Shown here: in pieces, positions 24,745 to 34,825 of the stretch
How positions within the stretch are numbered: the first letter of the stretch is position 1
How the letters are laid out: the number at the start of each line of letters is the position of its first letter
Source: Pseudoduganella violacea
GTDB lineage: Bacteria > Pseudomonadota > Gammaproteobacteria > Burkholderiales > Burkholderiaceae_D
Direction: 5' to 3'
Assembly (NCBI RefSeq): GCF_014191875.1
Contig: NZ_JACHXD010000014.1
Coordinates: 62,001 to 126,000, forward strand
DNA: 64,000 nt
Translations under genes and position numbers: made by a program
Notes under the pieces: generated by a model
Told to the model about the DNA's origin: nothing
Seen by the model: the letters and a program-made list of their open reading frames with translations, nothing else
The model's database searches: none

Positions 24745-26433
24745 TCAGCTTGCGCGGTACTGGTCCACGCGTTGCAGCCAGCTGGCGTCGAGCTGGTGGC
24801 GGCGATGGTAGTCTTCCAGGCGTTGGCGGCCGGGCTGGCCCTGGTGCAGGCCGAGGAAGCGCAGCGCGTTCCCGGCCAGGAAGCGCTTGCTGCGCGCCGT
24901 GTCCAGGCCGAGGGCGGCGAGTTGGGTGCTGATGGTTTCGGTGTAGCGCTCGTGGTCTTTTTCCTTGCCCAGCATGACCCAGTCGCTGCCATACATCAGG
25001 TGGCGCAGCTCGGGATCGTGGCGGGCGAGGAAGCCGGCCATCTGGCGTCGCACATGCTGTGCCTTGGCGGCGTCGCGGCCTGGCAGCAGTTCAGATAGAT
25101 AACTCAGGTCGGCGAACACATGATCGTCCGGCCAGGCGGCGCCCAGTTGGCCGACCATCTCTTCCCAATCCTCGGCGGGCGGCTGCATCAGGCTATGTTC
25201 GAAGCCGCCGAAATGGCCGAGGTTCAGGCGCAGGCCCGGATAGGCCTTGAGCACCGGTTGCCAGAAACGCGGCGCGGCGCGGCCGGAGTAGCCGCTGGCC
25301 GCGCCATTGCTGTCGGCCGCATGCGCCATGATGGGGATGCCGGCTGCGGCGGCATAGCGGTAGAGCTGATCGAGCGCATGGTCCAGGTAGAGGGGGAACA
25401 GCGGATTGTCGCCGGCCCGTTCCGGATAGCTCAGATTGAAGCGCGAATTCTCTGCCGGCAGAAAACCCATCGGCGGGTACAGCTTGACACCGACGAAGCC
25501 CATCTCTTCGACGGCCCAGCGCACCAGGTCGAGCGCCGTGCGGCGCTGGCGGGCGCTGACGTCGATCAGCTGGCGCCACGGGTCGAGCGGCACGAAGCAG
25601 TGCAGGGCGGCCGTGGTTTGCAGGCGCTGGATGCGTTCCATCACGCGGATCTGGCTTTCCAGGTCGGACTGCGGCTCGTCGTCCAGCCATAAGGAGAGGT
25701 CGACCAGGGCCGGCGTGAACAGGGCTTTGGCATTGGGCGGCGTGTAAAGGCCCAGCAGGCGCGCCACGATGTCGCGCCGGTCCAGCAGCAGCGTGGCGCC
25801 CCAGCGGATGTAGCGCGCAATGACGCCGATCCCGCTCAGCAGGCTGCGCGCGGTGGCGCGCGCCTCGGCCTCGTCAAGGATGCCGGGCAGGCTTTTGTCG
25901 CCGCCGGTTTCGCTACGGATGGCGCGCAGCAGCGCGTTGCGGCCTTGCTCGTCTTCGGGCAGGTCTTGGGGACGCAGGTTTTTCAGGCCAAGGCTGGGCG
26001 TGCCGAACACGGCGAGCAGGGCGCGCACCAGCTCATCTTCGATGCGCTGGCCATTGGCGGCTTTCGTCGCGCCGGCCGCGCCGCTGTCGATTTCCTCCAG
26101 CTCCGCGCGCGCACTCTTGGCGGCGCTGCCGATAAATTCGATCAGCAGGGCGGCCAGCCAGGGCAGCAGGGCGCGTTCCATGCCGGCGAAGACGATCTGG
26201 TCCTCGTCGTCATGCAGGGCCACATGCTGGATGAAGCCGCGCACCGGCAGGTCGGCCGCGTTGAAGGCGTGGCAGTGCACGTCCACCAGCAGGTCGCCCG
26301 CCAACAGCGGCGGCGCGCCTTGCTGCAGCGGCAGCGGGCCGCAGGCGGGCAGCCAGGGCAGGGCGGCGCCGGCGGCCATCAGGCGCAACAGACGGCGGCG
26401 GCGGGAGCTGAACTGCGGCGTGGACGCGGGCAT
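24745..26433 (-). CDS. Amidohydrolase-family protein, exported
   Basis: 562 residues. The N-terminus SRRRRLLRLMAAGAALPWLPAC has an Arg cluster and a lipobox-like end (Cys31), so it may be exported, perhaps as a lipoprotein; the Arg motif is not a canonical twin-Arg one. The metal-dependent hydrolase (amidohydrolase 2) core begins with DVHCHAFN (His53, His55), followed by GVKLYPPMGF, PIMAHAADSNG, LNLGHFGGFEH and YGSDWVM near the end, covering the usual metal ligands. A large insertion (about 90-260) is unusual for the family. The substrate is not known. Confidence 0.8.
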   Translation of the reverse strand: MPASTPQFSSRRRRLLRLMAAGAALPWLPACGPLPLQQGAPPLLAGDLLVDVHCHAFNAADLPVRGFIQHVALHDDEDQIVFAGMERALLPWLAALLIEFIGSAAKSARAELEEIDSGAAGATKAANGQRIEDELVRALLAVFGTPSLGLKNLRPQDLPEDEQGRNALLRAIRSETGGDKSLPGILDEAEARATARSLLSGIGVIARYIRWGATLLLDRRDIVARLLGLYTPPNAKALFTPALVDLSLWLDDEPQSDLESQIRVMERIQRLQTTAALHCFVPLDPWRQLIDVSARQRRTALDLVRWAVEEMGFVGVKLYPPMGFLPAENSRFNLSYPERAGDNPLFPLYLDHALDQLYRYAAAAGIPIMAHAADSNGAASGYSGRAAPRFWQPVLKAYPGLRLNLGHFGGFEHSLMQPPAEDWEEMVGQLGAAWPDDHVFADLSYLSELLPGRDAAKAQHVRRQMAGFLARHDPELRHLMYGSDWVMLGKEKDHERYTETISTQLAALGLDTARSKRFLAGNALRFLGLHQGQPGRQRLEDYHRRHQLDASWLQRVDQYRAS

Positions 26434-26574
26434 ATCGTCTCCTTGGGGTGAATCGTGCGCGGCGCATCAGCTCATGAATATAGCCCGCCTGGCGCGTAAA
26501 AACATCACACTTTGCCACCATGCGACACCCGCGCCACGCTGCCGCGCAAGTGCTGTACAATCGGCCGGAAGGTT

Positions 26575-26588
26575 GTTCGAACGATCGT
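26575..26588. promoter_or_regulatory. Overlapping palindromes before the acyl-CoA dehydrogenase pair
   Basis: GTTCGAAC and ACGATCGT overlap by two bases within GTTCGAACGATCGT. A possible -10 (TACAAT, 26556-26561) lies just upstream, so the palindromes would fall at the start of the transcript, a usual place for a TetR-type repressor site. The regulator is not evident. Confidence 0.4.
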
Positions 26589-26623
26589 GCTTTTTTGCCC
26601 AGCTTTATAAAAAAGGAGACAGC

Positions 26624-27814
26624 ATGGACTTGAACTATTCCGCCGAGGATGAGGCTTTCCGCCAGCAGGTGCGCGCCTTCCTCGACGCTGAACTGCCGCC
26701 CGACCTGCAGGCCAAGGTGCGCCGGCATCTACGCCTGACCAAGGACGATTACGTGCGCTGGCACCGCATCGCGGCGCGCCAGGGCTGGGCCGCGCCGGCC
26801 TGGCCGACCGAATACGGCGGGCCGGGATGGAACGCCACCCAGCGCCATATCTGGGAAGACGAGTGCGCCCGCGCCGGCACGCCGCGCATCCTGCCTTTCG
26901 GCGTGAATATGGTGGCGCCGGTGATCATGACCTTCGGCAGCGCGCAGCAGAAGGCTTACTATCTGCCGCGCATCCTGAGCTGCGAGGACTGGTGGTGCCA
27001 GGGCTATTCCGAACCGGGTTCCGGCTCCGACCTGGCGTCGCTGAAAACCACCGCCGTGCGCGAGGGCGAGCATTACATCGTCAACGGGCAGAAGACCTGG
27101 ACCACGCTGGGCCAGTACGCCGACATGATCTTCTGCCTGGTGCGCACCGATGCCACGGTGCGCAAGCAGGAGGGCATTTCCTTCCTGCTCATCGATATGC
27201 ACACGCCGGGCATCACGGTGCGCCCCATCATCATGCTCGACGAAGAGCACGAGGTGAACGAAGTCTTCTTCGACAACGTCAAGGTGCCGGTGCAGAACCT
27301 GGTGGGCAAGGAGAACAAGGGCTGGACTTACGCCAAATACCTGCTGGGTCATGAGCGCACCGGGATCGCGGCCGTCGGCGTCTCCAAGCGCGAACTGGAA
27401 GCGCTGAAGAAGCTGGCGATGCGCCAGCTCAAGCACGGCAAGCCGCTGCTGGAAGATCCGCTGTTCGCCGCCAAGGTGGCCAATCTGGAGATCGAGCTGA
27501 TGGCGCTGGAAGTGACGGTGCTGCGCACCATCGCGCAGGAAGACCAGGCGCCCGGCCCGCAAGCCTCGCTACTGAAGGTGCGCGGCTCGGAAATCCAGCA
27601 GATGCTGACCGAGTTGATGCTGGAAGCGGCCGGTCCCGCCGCGCTGCCTTTCGACCCGGCCTACCTGGACGGCGGGGCGCCCCATGCGGCGGGCGGCGAC
27701 GACGCTGCCGCGCCGCTGGCGGGCTACTACTTCAATACCCGCAAGACCACGATCTACGGCGGCTCCAACGAAATTCAGAAGAACATCATCACCCAGATGA
27801 TTCTGGGCTTGTGA
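26624..27814 (+). CDS. Acyl-CoA dehydrogenase (large-subunit, PimC-like)
   Basis: 396 residues. Motifs: PAWPTEYGGPGW, QGYSEPGSGSDLASLKT (FAD/substrate loop) and IYGGSNEIQKNIITQMILGL at the C-terminus, which is typical of this subgroup that acts in two-gene pairs. AAGGAG lies five to eight bases before the ATG. It is followed after 10 bases by a second, more diverged acyl-CoA dehydrogenase; together they resemble the PimC/PimD pair or the steroid/aliphatic-acid heteromeric dehydrogenases. The exact acyl-CoA is not known. It has its own promoter region with a palindromic operator. Confidence 0.88.
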   Translation: MDLNYSAEDEAFRQQVRAFLDAELPPDLQAKVRRHLRLTKDDYVRWHRIAARQGWAAPAWPTEYGGPGWNATQRHIWEDECARAGTPRILPFGVNMVAPVIMTFGSAQQKAYYLPRILSCEDWWCQGYSEPGSGSDLASLKTTAVREGEHYIVNGQKTWTTLGQYADMIFCLVRTDATVRKQEGISFLLIDMHTPGITVRPIIMLDEEHEVNEVFFDNVKVPVQNLVGKENKGWTYAKYLLGHERTGIAAVGVSKRELEALKKLAMRQLKHGKPLLEDPLFAAKVANLEIELMALEVTVLRTIAQEDQAPGPQASLLKVRGSEIQQMLTELMLEAAGPAALPFDPAYLDGGAPHAAGGDDAAAPLAGYYFNTRKTTIYGGSNEIQKNIITQMILGL

Positions 27815-27824
27815 GGGAGACAGC

Positions 27825-28967
27825 ATGGACTTCAATCTGAAGGAAGAACAGCAGCAGTTCGCCGATGCGTTGCGGCGTTGGACCGAGCGCGATTACAGCT
27901 TCGAGACGCGGCGCCAGATCATCCACTCGCCAGCCGGCGTGTCGGAGCAGGCCTGGGCTGGGCTGGTGGAGCTGGGCATGACGGCCTTGCCGGTGCCGGA
28001 AGCGCAGGGCGGTTTCGACGGCAGCGCGGTGGATATGCTGGTGGTGATGCAGGAGCTGGGACGTGGCCTGGTGGTGGAACCTTACTTCGCCACCGTGCTG
28101 GGCGCGCAGTTCCTGAAGCTGGCCGGCGGGCAGCAGCGGCGCCTGGAGCAGGTCGCTGCCGGCGAACTGAAACTGGCTTGCGCCCTGGGTGAGCGGCAGG
28201 CGCGCCATGACCTGGCCGATATCGCGGTTGCGGCGGCCAAGGAGGATGGCGGCTATCGCCTGAGCGGCAGCAAGACGGTGGTGATCCACGGCGCGGAAGC
28301 GGGCGCGCTGATCGTTTCGGCGCGCAGCGGCGGCAGCCAGCGCGACCGGCGCGGCATTTCGCTGTTCGTGGTGGCGCCGGACGCGCCGGGTGTACGCATC
28401 AGCGGCTACCGCACCCTGGACGGCCAGCGCGCCGCCAGCATCGACTTCGACCAGGCGCCCGGCGAGCTGTTGGGACGCGAGGGCGAGGGCTGGGCCGTGC
28501 TGGAAGCGGCCACCGATTACGGCGCGACCTTGCTGTGCGCCGAGGCCTTGGGCGCGATGGACGCGATCTTCGTGGCCACCCTGGAGTACCTGAAGACGCG
28601 CCAGCAGTTCGGCGCGCCGATCGGCAAATTCCAGGCCTTGCAGCACCGCATGGCCGATATGTTCATCCATCTGGAGCAGGCCCGCTCCATGGTCATGCTG
28701 GCGGCGGTGAAAGTGGCGTCGGACGACGCGGAGGAGCGGCGCCGCGTCGTTTCCGCCGCCAAGGCGCGGGTGGGGCAGGCGGCGCGCTTCGTCGGCCAGC
28801 AGGCGGTGCAGCTGCATGGCGGCATGGGCGTGACCGACGAACTACCGGCGGCGCACCACTTCAAGCGCCTGAGCATGATCGAGCTGACGCTGGGCGATGT
28901 CGACCACCATCTGGAGCGCTTTATCGCCCAGCCGGGCTTCCGCCCTCAGAACGAGGCGGCCAGGTAG
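27825..28967 (+). CDS. Acyl-CoA dehydrogenase (small-subunit, PimD-like)
   Basis: 380 residues, more diverged than its partner. It has LPVPEAQGGFDGSAVDMLVV near the N-terminus and QLHGGMGVTDELPAAHHFKR in the C-terminal domain, but lacks the EGTNE-type catalytic Glu loop; the C-terminal segment GDVDHHLERF is what such second subunits usually have. This supports a heteromeric enzyme with the preceding gene. The last 22 bases overlap the tail of the convergent diguanylate cyclase gene, so there is no room for a terminator. Confidence 0.85.
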   Translation: MDFNLKEEQQQFADALRRWTERDYSFETRRQIIHSPAGVSEQAWAGLVELGMTALPVPEAQGGFDGSAVDMLVVMQELGRGLVVEPYFATVLGAQFLKLAGGQQRRLEQVAAGELKLACALGERQARHDLADIAVAAAKEDGGYRLSGSKTVVIHGAEAGALIVSARSGGSQRDRRGISLFVVAPDAPGVRISGYRTLDGQRAASIDFDQAPGELLGREGEGWAVLEAATDYGATLLCAEALGAMDAIFVATLEYLKTRQQFGAPIGKFQALQHRMADMFIHLEQARSMVMLAAVKVASDDAEERRRVVSAAKARVGQAARFVGQQAVQLHGGMGVTDELPAAHHFKRLSMIELTLGDVDHHLERFIAQPGFRPQNEAAR

Positions 28968-29866
28968 CGGTTGCGGCCACTGGCCTTGGCTTGGTAGAGC
29001 AGGGTGTCGGCCGAGCGTATCAGCAGTTCGGGCGAGGATTCCGGTCCCGGTTTCATGCTGGCCGACCCCATGCTGACCGTCACATGGTGGCTGACCGACG
29101 AGGAGCGATGCTCGATGTGCAGCGCGGAGACTTCATCCAGAATGCGGCGTGCAACCCGTTCGGCGCCTTCCTGCTCTTCCTGCGGCAGCAGCAGCACGAA
29201 TTCCTCGCCACCGTAGCGCGCCAGCAGGTCGGACGGACGCATGGCGCAGCGTTTCATGGCGGCGCTGACCTGCTGCAAGCAGGCGTCGCCGGCCTGGTGG
29301 CCATAAGCGTCGTTGTAGAGCTTGAAATGGTCGATATCCATCAGGATCACCGACAGCGAAACGTGGGCGCGCATGCAGCGCCGCCACTCGCTGTCGATGG
29401 TTTCGTTGAAGCTGCGCCGGTTGGCCACGCCGGTCAGGGCGTCGGTCAGCGTCAGCTCGCGCATGGCGTCGGCCTGGCGCTTGACGGTGAGCTGGGTGCG
29501 CACGCGGGCGCGCACCACGGCCACATTGAAAGGCTTGCTGATGAAATCCACCGCGCCCGCTTCCAGGGCGCGCGTTTCGTCTTCGGGATGGGTGAGGGCG
29601 GTAACGAAGATTACCGGAATGTCGCGCGCGCGCGGCGAGGCGCGCAGGGCGGCGCATACCTCGTAGCCGTCCATGCCGGGCATGACCGCGTCCAGCAGGA
29701 TCAGGTCAGGCTGCTGCTGGTTGGCGATTTCCAATGCCTTTTCGCCGCTCAGGGCAAACAGCACATCGTGCTCCTCGCGCAGCGCGTGGTGCAGGATCTG
29801 AATGTTTTCCATGGCGTCGTCCACCACCAGAATGCGCCCGTTCTTGGCCAGATCGGTCCAGCTCAT
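28946..29866 (-). CDS. Response regulator with GGDEF domain (diguanylate cyclase)
   Basis: 306 residues, PleD/WspR-like. The receiver domain (about 10-125) has the acidic pair Asp16-Asp17, phospho-acceptor Asp59 (LLDAVMPGMDG) and Lys in ISKPF. The GGDEF domain (about 140-300) has the active site GGEEF at residues 219-223 and an I-site RPSD eight to nine residues before it, so it should make c-di-GMP and be product-inhibited. Its ATG overlaps the stop of the large hybrid kinase gene (ATGA), so the kinase is its probable partner. c-di-GMP could act on MshE encoded 23 kb away. Confidence 0.93.
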   Translation of the reverse strand: MSWTDLAKNGRILVVDDAMENIQILHHALREEHDVLFALSGEKALEIANQQQPDLILLDAVMPGMDGYEVCAALRASPRARDIPVIFVTALTHPEDETRALEAGAVDFISKPFNVAVVRARVRTQLTVKRQADAMRELTLTDALTGVANRRSFNETIDSEWRRCMRAHVSLSVILMDIDHFKLYNDAYGHQAGDACLQQVSAAMKRCAMRPSDLLARYGGEEFVLLLPQEEQEGAERVARRILDEVSALHIEHRSSSVSHHVTVSMGSASMKPGPESSPELLIRSADTLLYQAKASGRNRYLAASF

Positions 29867-32800
29867 TGGTTCTCCTTCCGCTTCAGCATTTCCAGCAGCT
29901 TTCTTTCGGCTAGCGTGAAGTCCAGTGTGTCGATGGCGTTGGCCACGGCGGGCAGATCGTCCACGCCCAGGCGCTCCAGCGCGGGGCGCAAGGCGTTGAA
30001 TTCGCTCAGCGCCTTCAGATTATTATTTTGCAGTAAGGATACCAGTTCCGACAGCGCCTGCGGCAGATCGGCATCCATGGCGTGCGGCTCGCCGTCCTGC
30101 TGCAGCGGCAGGGGCAGGGTGCGGGCGGCGCCGGTGACGACATCGATCGCCTCGCTGAGGGAAATCAGCAGCGCGGTGAGTTCGGCGTCGCGTCCTTCTT
30201 CCAGCATCAACTCGGCCAGCGAGGCCAGACGCGCCACGTCCGAGGCGCCCAGATTGGCGGCCACGCCGCGCAGACGGTGCAGCACCTGGGTGGCGGCGCG
30301 GCGCTCATTGCGGGCCAGCAGGGCGCGCACCTCGGTCACGGCGTCGCCCTGGGAGTTTTCGAAGCGTTTCAGCAGGCCGACAAAGGCCGGGTAGTTGCCG
30401 GCCAGGCGTTTCAGCGCCGCGTCCAGGTCGATGCCGGGCAGGCTGGCGGGAATCTCGGCCGCCATGGCCGCCGGCTGCGCCGCCGCCGTGCCCAGGCGGG
30501 CGGCGGACAAGGGCGCCAGCCGGGTCAGGGTGGCGGTCAGCTCATCGACGTCGATCGGTTTGCCGACGTGGGCGTCCATGCCCGCGTCCAGGGCGCGGCT
30601 GCGGTCTTCCTCCAGGGTGTTGGCGGTCATGGCGATGATGGGCAATTGCACCAGGCCCAAGGCGCGGATGGCGATGGCCGCCTCGTAGCCGTTCATGACG
30701 GGCATTTGCAGGTCCATCAGCACGGCGTCGCAGCGCGCCGGATCGGTCTGCAGCAGCTCGACGGCGAGCTTGCCGTTGGCGGCGATTTCCACGCGCGCGC
30801 CGGCATGCAGCAGAATGTATTGCGCCATTTCCTGGTTGATCTCGTTATCCTCAACCAGCAGCACGCGCATGCCGCTCAGGCGGCCCGCCAGCGGTTGCGG
30901 CGGCGGCGGCGCGGGAATGGCAGCCGCGCCGCTGAGGGCGGCCAGGGCCGCCACCTGCAGGCGGTGCGGCGTGGTTGGCTTGGACAGGATGGCGTCCAGG
31001 CGCAAGCCCTCGGCCAGCAGGGCCAGTTCCTCGCTGCTTTGCTCGGGCGCCATCACCACCACCTTGGGCAGGCGCAGGCCTTCCTCGGCGCGCGCCAGCA
31101 TCAGCAGGGTGACGCCATCCATTTCCGGCATGGCGCTGTCGACCAGCAGCAGGTCCAGCGCGCGCGGCGCCTGCGCCGCCTTGCGCAGCTGGGCCAGGGC
31201 GGCCTGGCCGCTGGCCGCGCTCCACACGGTCCAGCCGAAGGACTCGCCGGCGCGCTGCAGGGCGGCGCGCGAGGCGGCGTTGTCGTCCACCAGCAGCACG
31301 TGCAGGCCTTGCAGGGCGGGCGGCAACGGCGGATGCAGGGGCACGTCCGGCGCGCGCTGCATGGGGTAGATGAAGCGGAAGGTGGAACCCTGACCCACCA
31401 CGCTCTCGACGCCGATGGCGCCGCCCATCAGGTCGGCCAGGCGGCGGCAGATCGCCAATCCCAGGCCGGTGCCACCGTATTTGCGGCTGGTGCTGGTGTC
31501 GACCTGGGAAAAAGCTTCGAACATGCGCAGCTGGTGCGCGGGATCGATACCGATGCCGGTGTCGCGCACCAGGAATTCCAGCGTGATGCCGTCATCGTCC
31601 TCGCCCAGCTTGCGCACGGCCAGCACGATTTCGCCGCGCTCGGTGAACTTGACGGCGTTGCTCATCAGGTTGAGCAGGATCTGCTGCAGGCGCATGGCGT
31701 CGCCCACCAGCTCCATCGGCACGTCGGGCGCCACGTCGAACACCGCTTCCACGCCCTTGTCCCAGGCCGCGTTGCAGGCCAGCACCGAGGTGCTGCCGAG
31801 GATGTGGTCGAGATTGAAGCGGGCGCGCTCCAGTTTGAGCTGGCCCGCTTCGATCTTGGAAAAGTCCAGCACATCGTTGACCACCGCCAGCAGGGCCTGG
31901 GTGGCCAGCTGGATCTTGCCCACATAGCTGCGCTCGCGCCGTTCCAGCGGCGATTCTTCGAGCAGGCGCGCCAGGCCGATGATGGCGTTCATCGGCGTGC
32001 GGATCTCGTGGCTCATATTGGCCAGGAACTCGCTCTTGGCGCGGCTGCCCGCTTCGGCCCGGTCGCGTTCGTGCATCAACTGCTGGTTCAGCTCCTGCAG
32101 CTGCAGCTCGCGCTGTTTGAGCTCCGTGACGTCGGAGGCCAGCACGAAGAAGCCGCGCACCACGCCCTCTTCATCGAAATCGGGCAGGTAGTTGATCCAC
32201 ACATGCTGGCTGGGGCTGTTGCGCCGCTGCAGCTCGCGCGCGAAATTCTGCGGCACGCCTTGCAGCGCGGCGTCGACCTGCTCGCGGGTCAGCTCCATCA
32301 GGCGCGGTCCGAGCACTTGTTCCATGGTGGCGCCCAGGCACTGGTCCAGCGTCAGGCGGAAGGTTTCCAGGAAACGCCGGTTGGCGAAACGGCAGCACAG
32401 GCCCGCGTCCCAGTAGGCCACCATGGCGGGCAGGTTGTCGGTCACGGTGCGGATGAAGGCATTGCTGCGCGCCAGCCGCAACGAGGTGCTTTCCAGCGCG
32501 GCGTCGGCGCGCTTGCGCTCCGTGATGTCGAGCGAGATGCCGAGCAGGTGGGTGGGCTCGCCCTGCTGGTCTAGCAAGGCCACCTTGCGCGTGGTGACAT
32601 AGCGCATTTCGCCGCCGATGGCGCTCACCGGCTCGTCCGGCAAATCCATCATCTGGCGCGAGGCCAGCACCTTGCGATCGGCCTCGCTGAAGGCGCGCGC
32701 CTGCTCTGGCGGGAAGACTTCGGCGTCGGTCTTGCCGAGGAAGGCCGTGCGCGAACGGCACAGCAGGCGCTCGCCTTCGCGGTTGAGCATTTCGTAGCGC

Positions 32801-34374
32801 AGGTCGCTGGCGCGCTTGACGAAGATCATGGCCGGGATATTCTCGACCACGGAGCTGAATAGCTGGCGCTGGCGCTGCAGCTCGGCCTCGGTCTGCTTGC
32901 TGGCGGTGATGTCGAGCAGCACGCCGGTGATGCCCACCAATTCCTGCTGCGCGTCGAAGACCGGGAAGTAGCCCGCCATATAGTGGCTGATGCGCTGCGG
33001 CGCGGAGGGGGCGACGCCGCTCAATTCGGCGAAGGGAATCGGCTGGCCGCTGTCGAGCACCTGGCGGTAAGCCGTGCCGACGGCGGCGCGCAGCGACGGG
33101 TCTTCGATCAGCTCATCGAATTGATGGCCGAGATGCGCCTGTACCGGCGCGCCGTTCACCGCCGCCATATAGTCGTTGATCATTACGATGCGCAGGGCCG
33201 GATCGACGAAGCTCAAGCCCACCGGCGCCGTGGCGTACAGGTTTTCCAGCAAGGCCTTGGATTGCTGCAGTTCGGCGGTGCGCTCGTCGACCAGGGTTTG
33301 CATCTGCTGGCGGTAGCGCAGGATATCCTCGCTCATCTGGCGCAGCGCGCCGCCCACTTCGTCGGCCTCGCGGAAGGCCAGCGGCGGCAGCTCATACGCT
33401 TCGCCGGCAGCCATGGCGCGTGCCGGGCCGCTCAGGGCGCGCACCGAGCGGCCGATGCTGCCGCCCACGCCCCAGGCCAGCGCGAAGCCGGCGATCAGCA
33501 GTACCAGCACCCCGGCCGAGATGAAGGTGATGAACTGCATCAGATCCTGCATCAGATAGTCTTCCGGCACGCCCACGGCCACGGTCCAGCCGCTGTGCTG
33601 GGCGCGGCTGAAGCTGGCGTAGACCGGCGTGCCTTCCAGGGTATAGGTCTGCATCTGGCCCTCGCTGGCCTGCAGCATCTTCTCGCGCAGCTCCTGGCTG
33701 GTGGCCTGGCCCACATAGCGTTCGGCGTCGCGGTTGCGGGCCATGATGATGCCCTTGGGGTCGAGCAGGCCGACAATCACATAGTCGGGCAGATGCTGCT
33801 CCTCCAGCAGCCGGTTGAGGCGTTCGGCGCGGTACACCACGCTCAGTGCGAAGGCGGTGCCGCCGTCGCGCAGTACCGGCACATCGATGGCGAACAGCGG
33901 CGGCTGGCCGCGCGCCGCCGCCAGATTGCTCAGCCCCGGCTGGCCGTGGGCGAACAGGTAGTGCAGGCGGTTGGCATTGGTGTTGGCGTACAGGTCGGGG
34001 GCATCGGCCGGGGCGCCGGTATCGGCCAGGATCTTGCCGTCGGCCCGGCTCAGGATGATGCGGGCGCCGGGAAAGTCGGGCAGCAGCAGATGCGCGGCCT
34101 GGTCGGTGAAGGCGGTGAAATCGTTGTGCTGCAGGCTGGGCGAGGAAGCCAGGGCGCGCGCCGCGCTCTGGCCGGTTTGCAGGTCGCGGTCGACAGCGGC
34201 GCTCAGCGCGCGCGCCATGCGCTGGGCATTGCCGACCACCTGGCTGCGTTCCAGGTGATAAAAGTGCAGGACCAGCAGGCCCAGGCCGACCAAGGCTGGC
34301 AGTATGCAAGCGAGCACCAGCAGCGTGATCTGCGAACGGATCGACGGTAGGGACTCGCTGCTTTCTGCGCTCAC
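29863..34374 (-). CDS. Hybrid sensor histidine kinase with two receivers and an HPt domain
   Basis: 1503 residues. Order: membrane helix about 15-38, large periplasmic sensor (dCache-like), helix about 282-303, HAMP, three PAS domains (about 370-760), HisKA with [11 protein letters not shown] (His789), HATPase (about 900-1015), receiver 1 (Asp1079), receiver 2 (Asp1221, with intact MTAN and GKP), HPt with His1366 ([12 protein letters not shown]), and an acidic tail. Receiver 1 has Asp and Lys but Ala (VVMAPEQ) in place of the conserved Thr/Ser, so it may be impaired. The signal could relay to the coupled REC-GGDEF protein. Ligand unknown. Confidence 0.93.
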   Translation of the reverse strand: MSAESSESLPSIRSQITLLVLACILPALVGLGLLVLHFYHLERSQVVGNAQRMARALSAAVDRDLQTGQSAARALASSPSLQHNDFTAFTDQAAHLLLPDFPGARIILSRADGKILADTGAPADAPDLYANTNANRLHYLFAHGQPGLSNLAAARGQPPLFAIDVPVLRDGGTAFALSVVYRAERLNRLLEEQHLPDYVIVGLLDPKGIIMARNRDAERYVGQATSQELREKMLQASEGQMQTYTLEGTPVYASFSRAQHSGWTVAVGVPEDYLMQDLMQFITFISAGVLVLLIAGFALAWGVGGSIGRSVRALSGPARAMAAGEAYELPPLAFREADEVGGALRQMSEDILRYRQQMQTLVDERTAELQQSKALLENLYATAPVGLSFVDPALRIVMINDYMAAVNGAPVQAHLGHQFDELIEDPSLRAAVGTAYRQVLDSGQPIPFAELSGVAPSAPQRISHYMAGYFPVFDAQQELVGITGVLLDITASKQTEAELQRQRQLFSSVVENIPAMIFVKRASDLRYEMLNREGERLLCRSRTAFLGKTDAEVFPPEQARAFSEADRKVLASRQMMDLPDEPVSAIGGEMRYVTTRKVALLDQQGEPTHLLGISLDITERKRADAALESTSLRLARSNAFIRTVTDNLPAMVAYWDAGLCCRFANRRFLETFRLTLDQCLGATMEQVLGPRLMELTREQVDAALQGVPQNFARELQRRNSPSQHVWINYLPDFDEEGVVRGFFVLASDVTELKQRELQLQELNQQLMHERDRAEAGSRAKSEFLANMSHEIRTPMNAIIGLARLLEESPLERRERSYVGKIQLATQALLAVVNDVLDFSKIEAGQLKLERARFNLDHILGSTSVLACNAAWDKGVEAVFDVAPDVPMELVGDAMRLQQILLNLMSNAVKFTERGEIVLAVRKLGEDDDGITLEFLVRDTGIGIDPAHQLRMFEAFSQVDTSTSRKYGGTGLGLAICRRLADLMGGAIGVESVVGQGSTFRFIYPMQRAPDVPLHPPLPPALQGLHVLLVDDNAASRAALQRAGESFGWTVWSAASGQAALAQLRKAAQAPRALDLLLVDSAMPEMDGVTLLMLARAEEGLRLPKVVVMAPEQSSEELALLAEGLRLDAILSKPTTPHRLQVAALAALSGAAAIPAPPPPQPLAGRLSGMRVLLVEDNEINQEMAQYILLHAGARVEIAANGKLAVELLQTDPARCDAVLMDLQMPVMNGYEAAIAIRALGLVQLPIIAMTANTLEEDRSRALDAGMDAHVGKPIDVDELTATLTRLAPLSAARLGTAAAQPAAMAAEIPASLPGIDLDAALKRLAGNYPAFVGLLKRFENSQGDAVTEVRALLARNERRAATQVLHRLRGVAANLGASDVARLASLAELMLEEGRDAELTALLISLSEAIDVVTGAARTLPLPLQQDGEPHAMDADLPQALSELVSLLQNNNLKALSEFNALRPALERLGVDDLPAVANAIDTLDFTLAERKLLEMLKRKENQ

Positions 34375-34579
34375 TCTGCTGGGCCTCCGGCACTATGGTG
34401 AAAGGATGATAGCCCAGAGCGGCGCGAACACGGTAGTATTTTGCCCTGGCGGGCGTTGCCTGCGGCGCGCATGCAAAAAATATTTGGCGGATGTGTCGAT
34501 TTTCCCGCGGCTGGGCCGTCGTGGGGATAGAAAGGCCGGCAACGGCGTTTTCCCAACCTTCAAACCCTAGGAGATAAGA

Positions 34580-34795
34580 ATGAGCGATAGCGATCAAGTC
34601 AAAGGCCCGGCATCCTACTTTCCCTCGATCGAGAAAAAGTACGGCCAGCCGATCGCGCACTGGCTGGCGTTGCTGGCCGGCCGCGCCGGCATGAAGCATA
34701 TGGAACTGGTGAACTGGCTGAAGGCCGAGCATGGACTGGGCCACGGCCACGCGAACGCGCTGGTGGCCCACCACTTGGCGGGCAAGAAAGCGTAA
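34580..34795 (+). CDS. DUF4287 domain protein
   Basis: 71 residues, with the DUF4287 pattern: YFPSIEKKYGQPIAHWL followed by HMELVNWLKAEHGLGHGHAN. AGGAG lies six bases before the ATG. Function of the family is not established. It stands alone, divergent from the hybrid kinase gene across 205 bases of spacer and convergent with the next gene 30 bases on. Confidence 0.85.
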   Translation: MSDSDQVKGPASYFPSIEKKYGQPIAHWLALLAGRAGMKHMELVNWLKAEHGLGHGHANALVAHHLAGKKA

Positions 34796-34825
34796 ACCGC
34801 CCGGCGCGGGCTAGGCGGCGTGTTT

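Noticed and set aside
30082-32574. 830-codon plus-strand frame opposite the hybrid kinase
   Set aside because: His/Gln/Arg-rich product without motifs; the minus strand codes for clear HisKA, HATPase and receiver domains. It is a shadow caused by high GC.
34796-34825. Bidirectional terminator between the DUF4287 gene and the acyl-CoA dehydrogenase
   Set aside because: A short GCCCG/CGGGC hairpin is present, but the stem is only 5 bp and there is no direct T-run.
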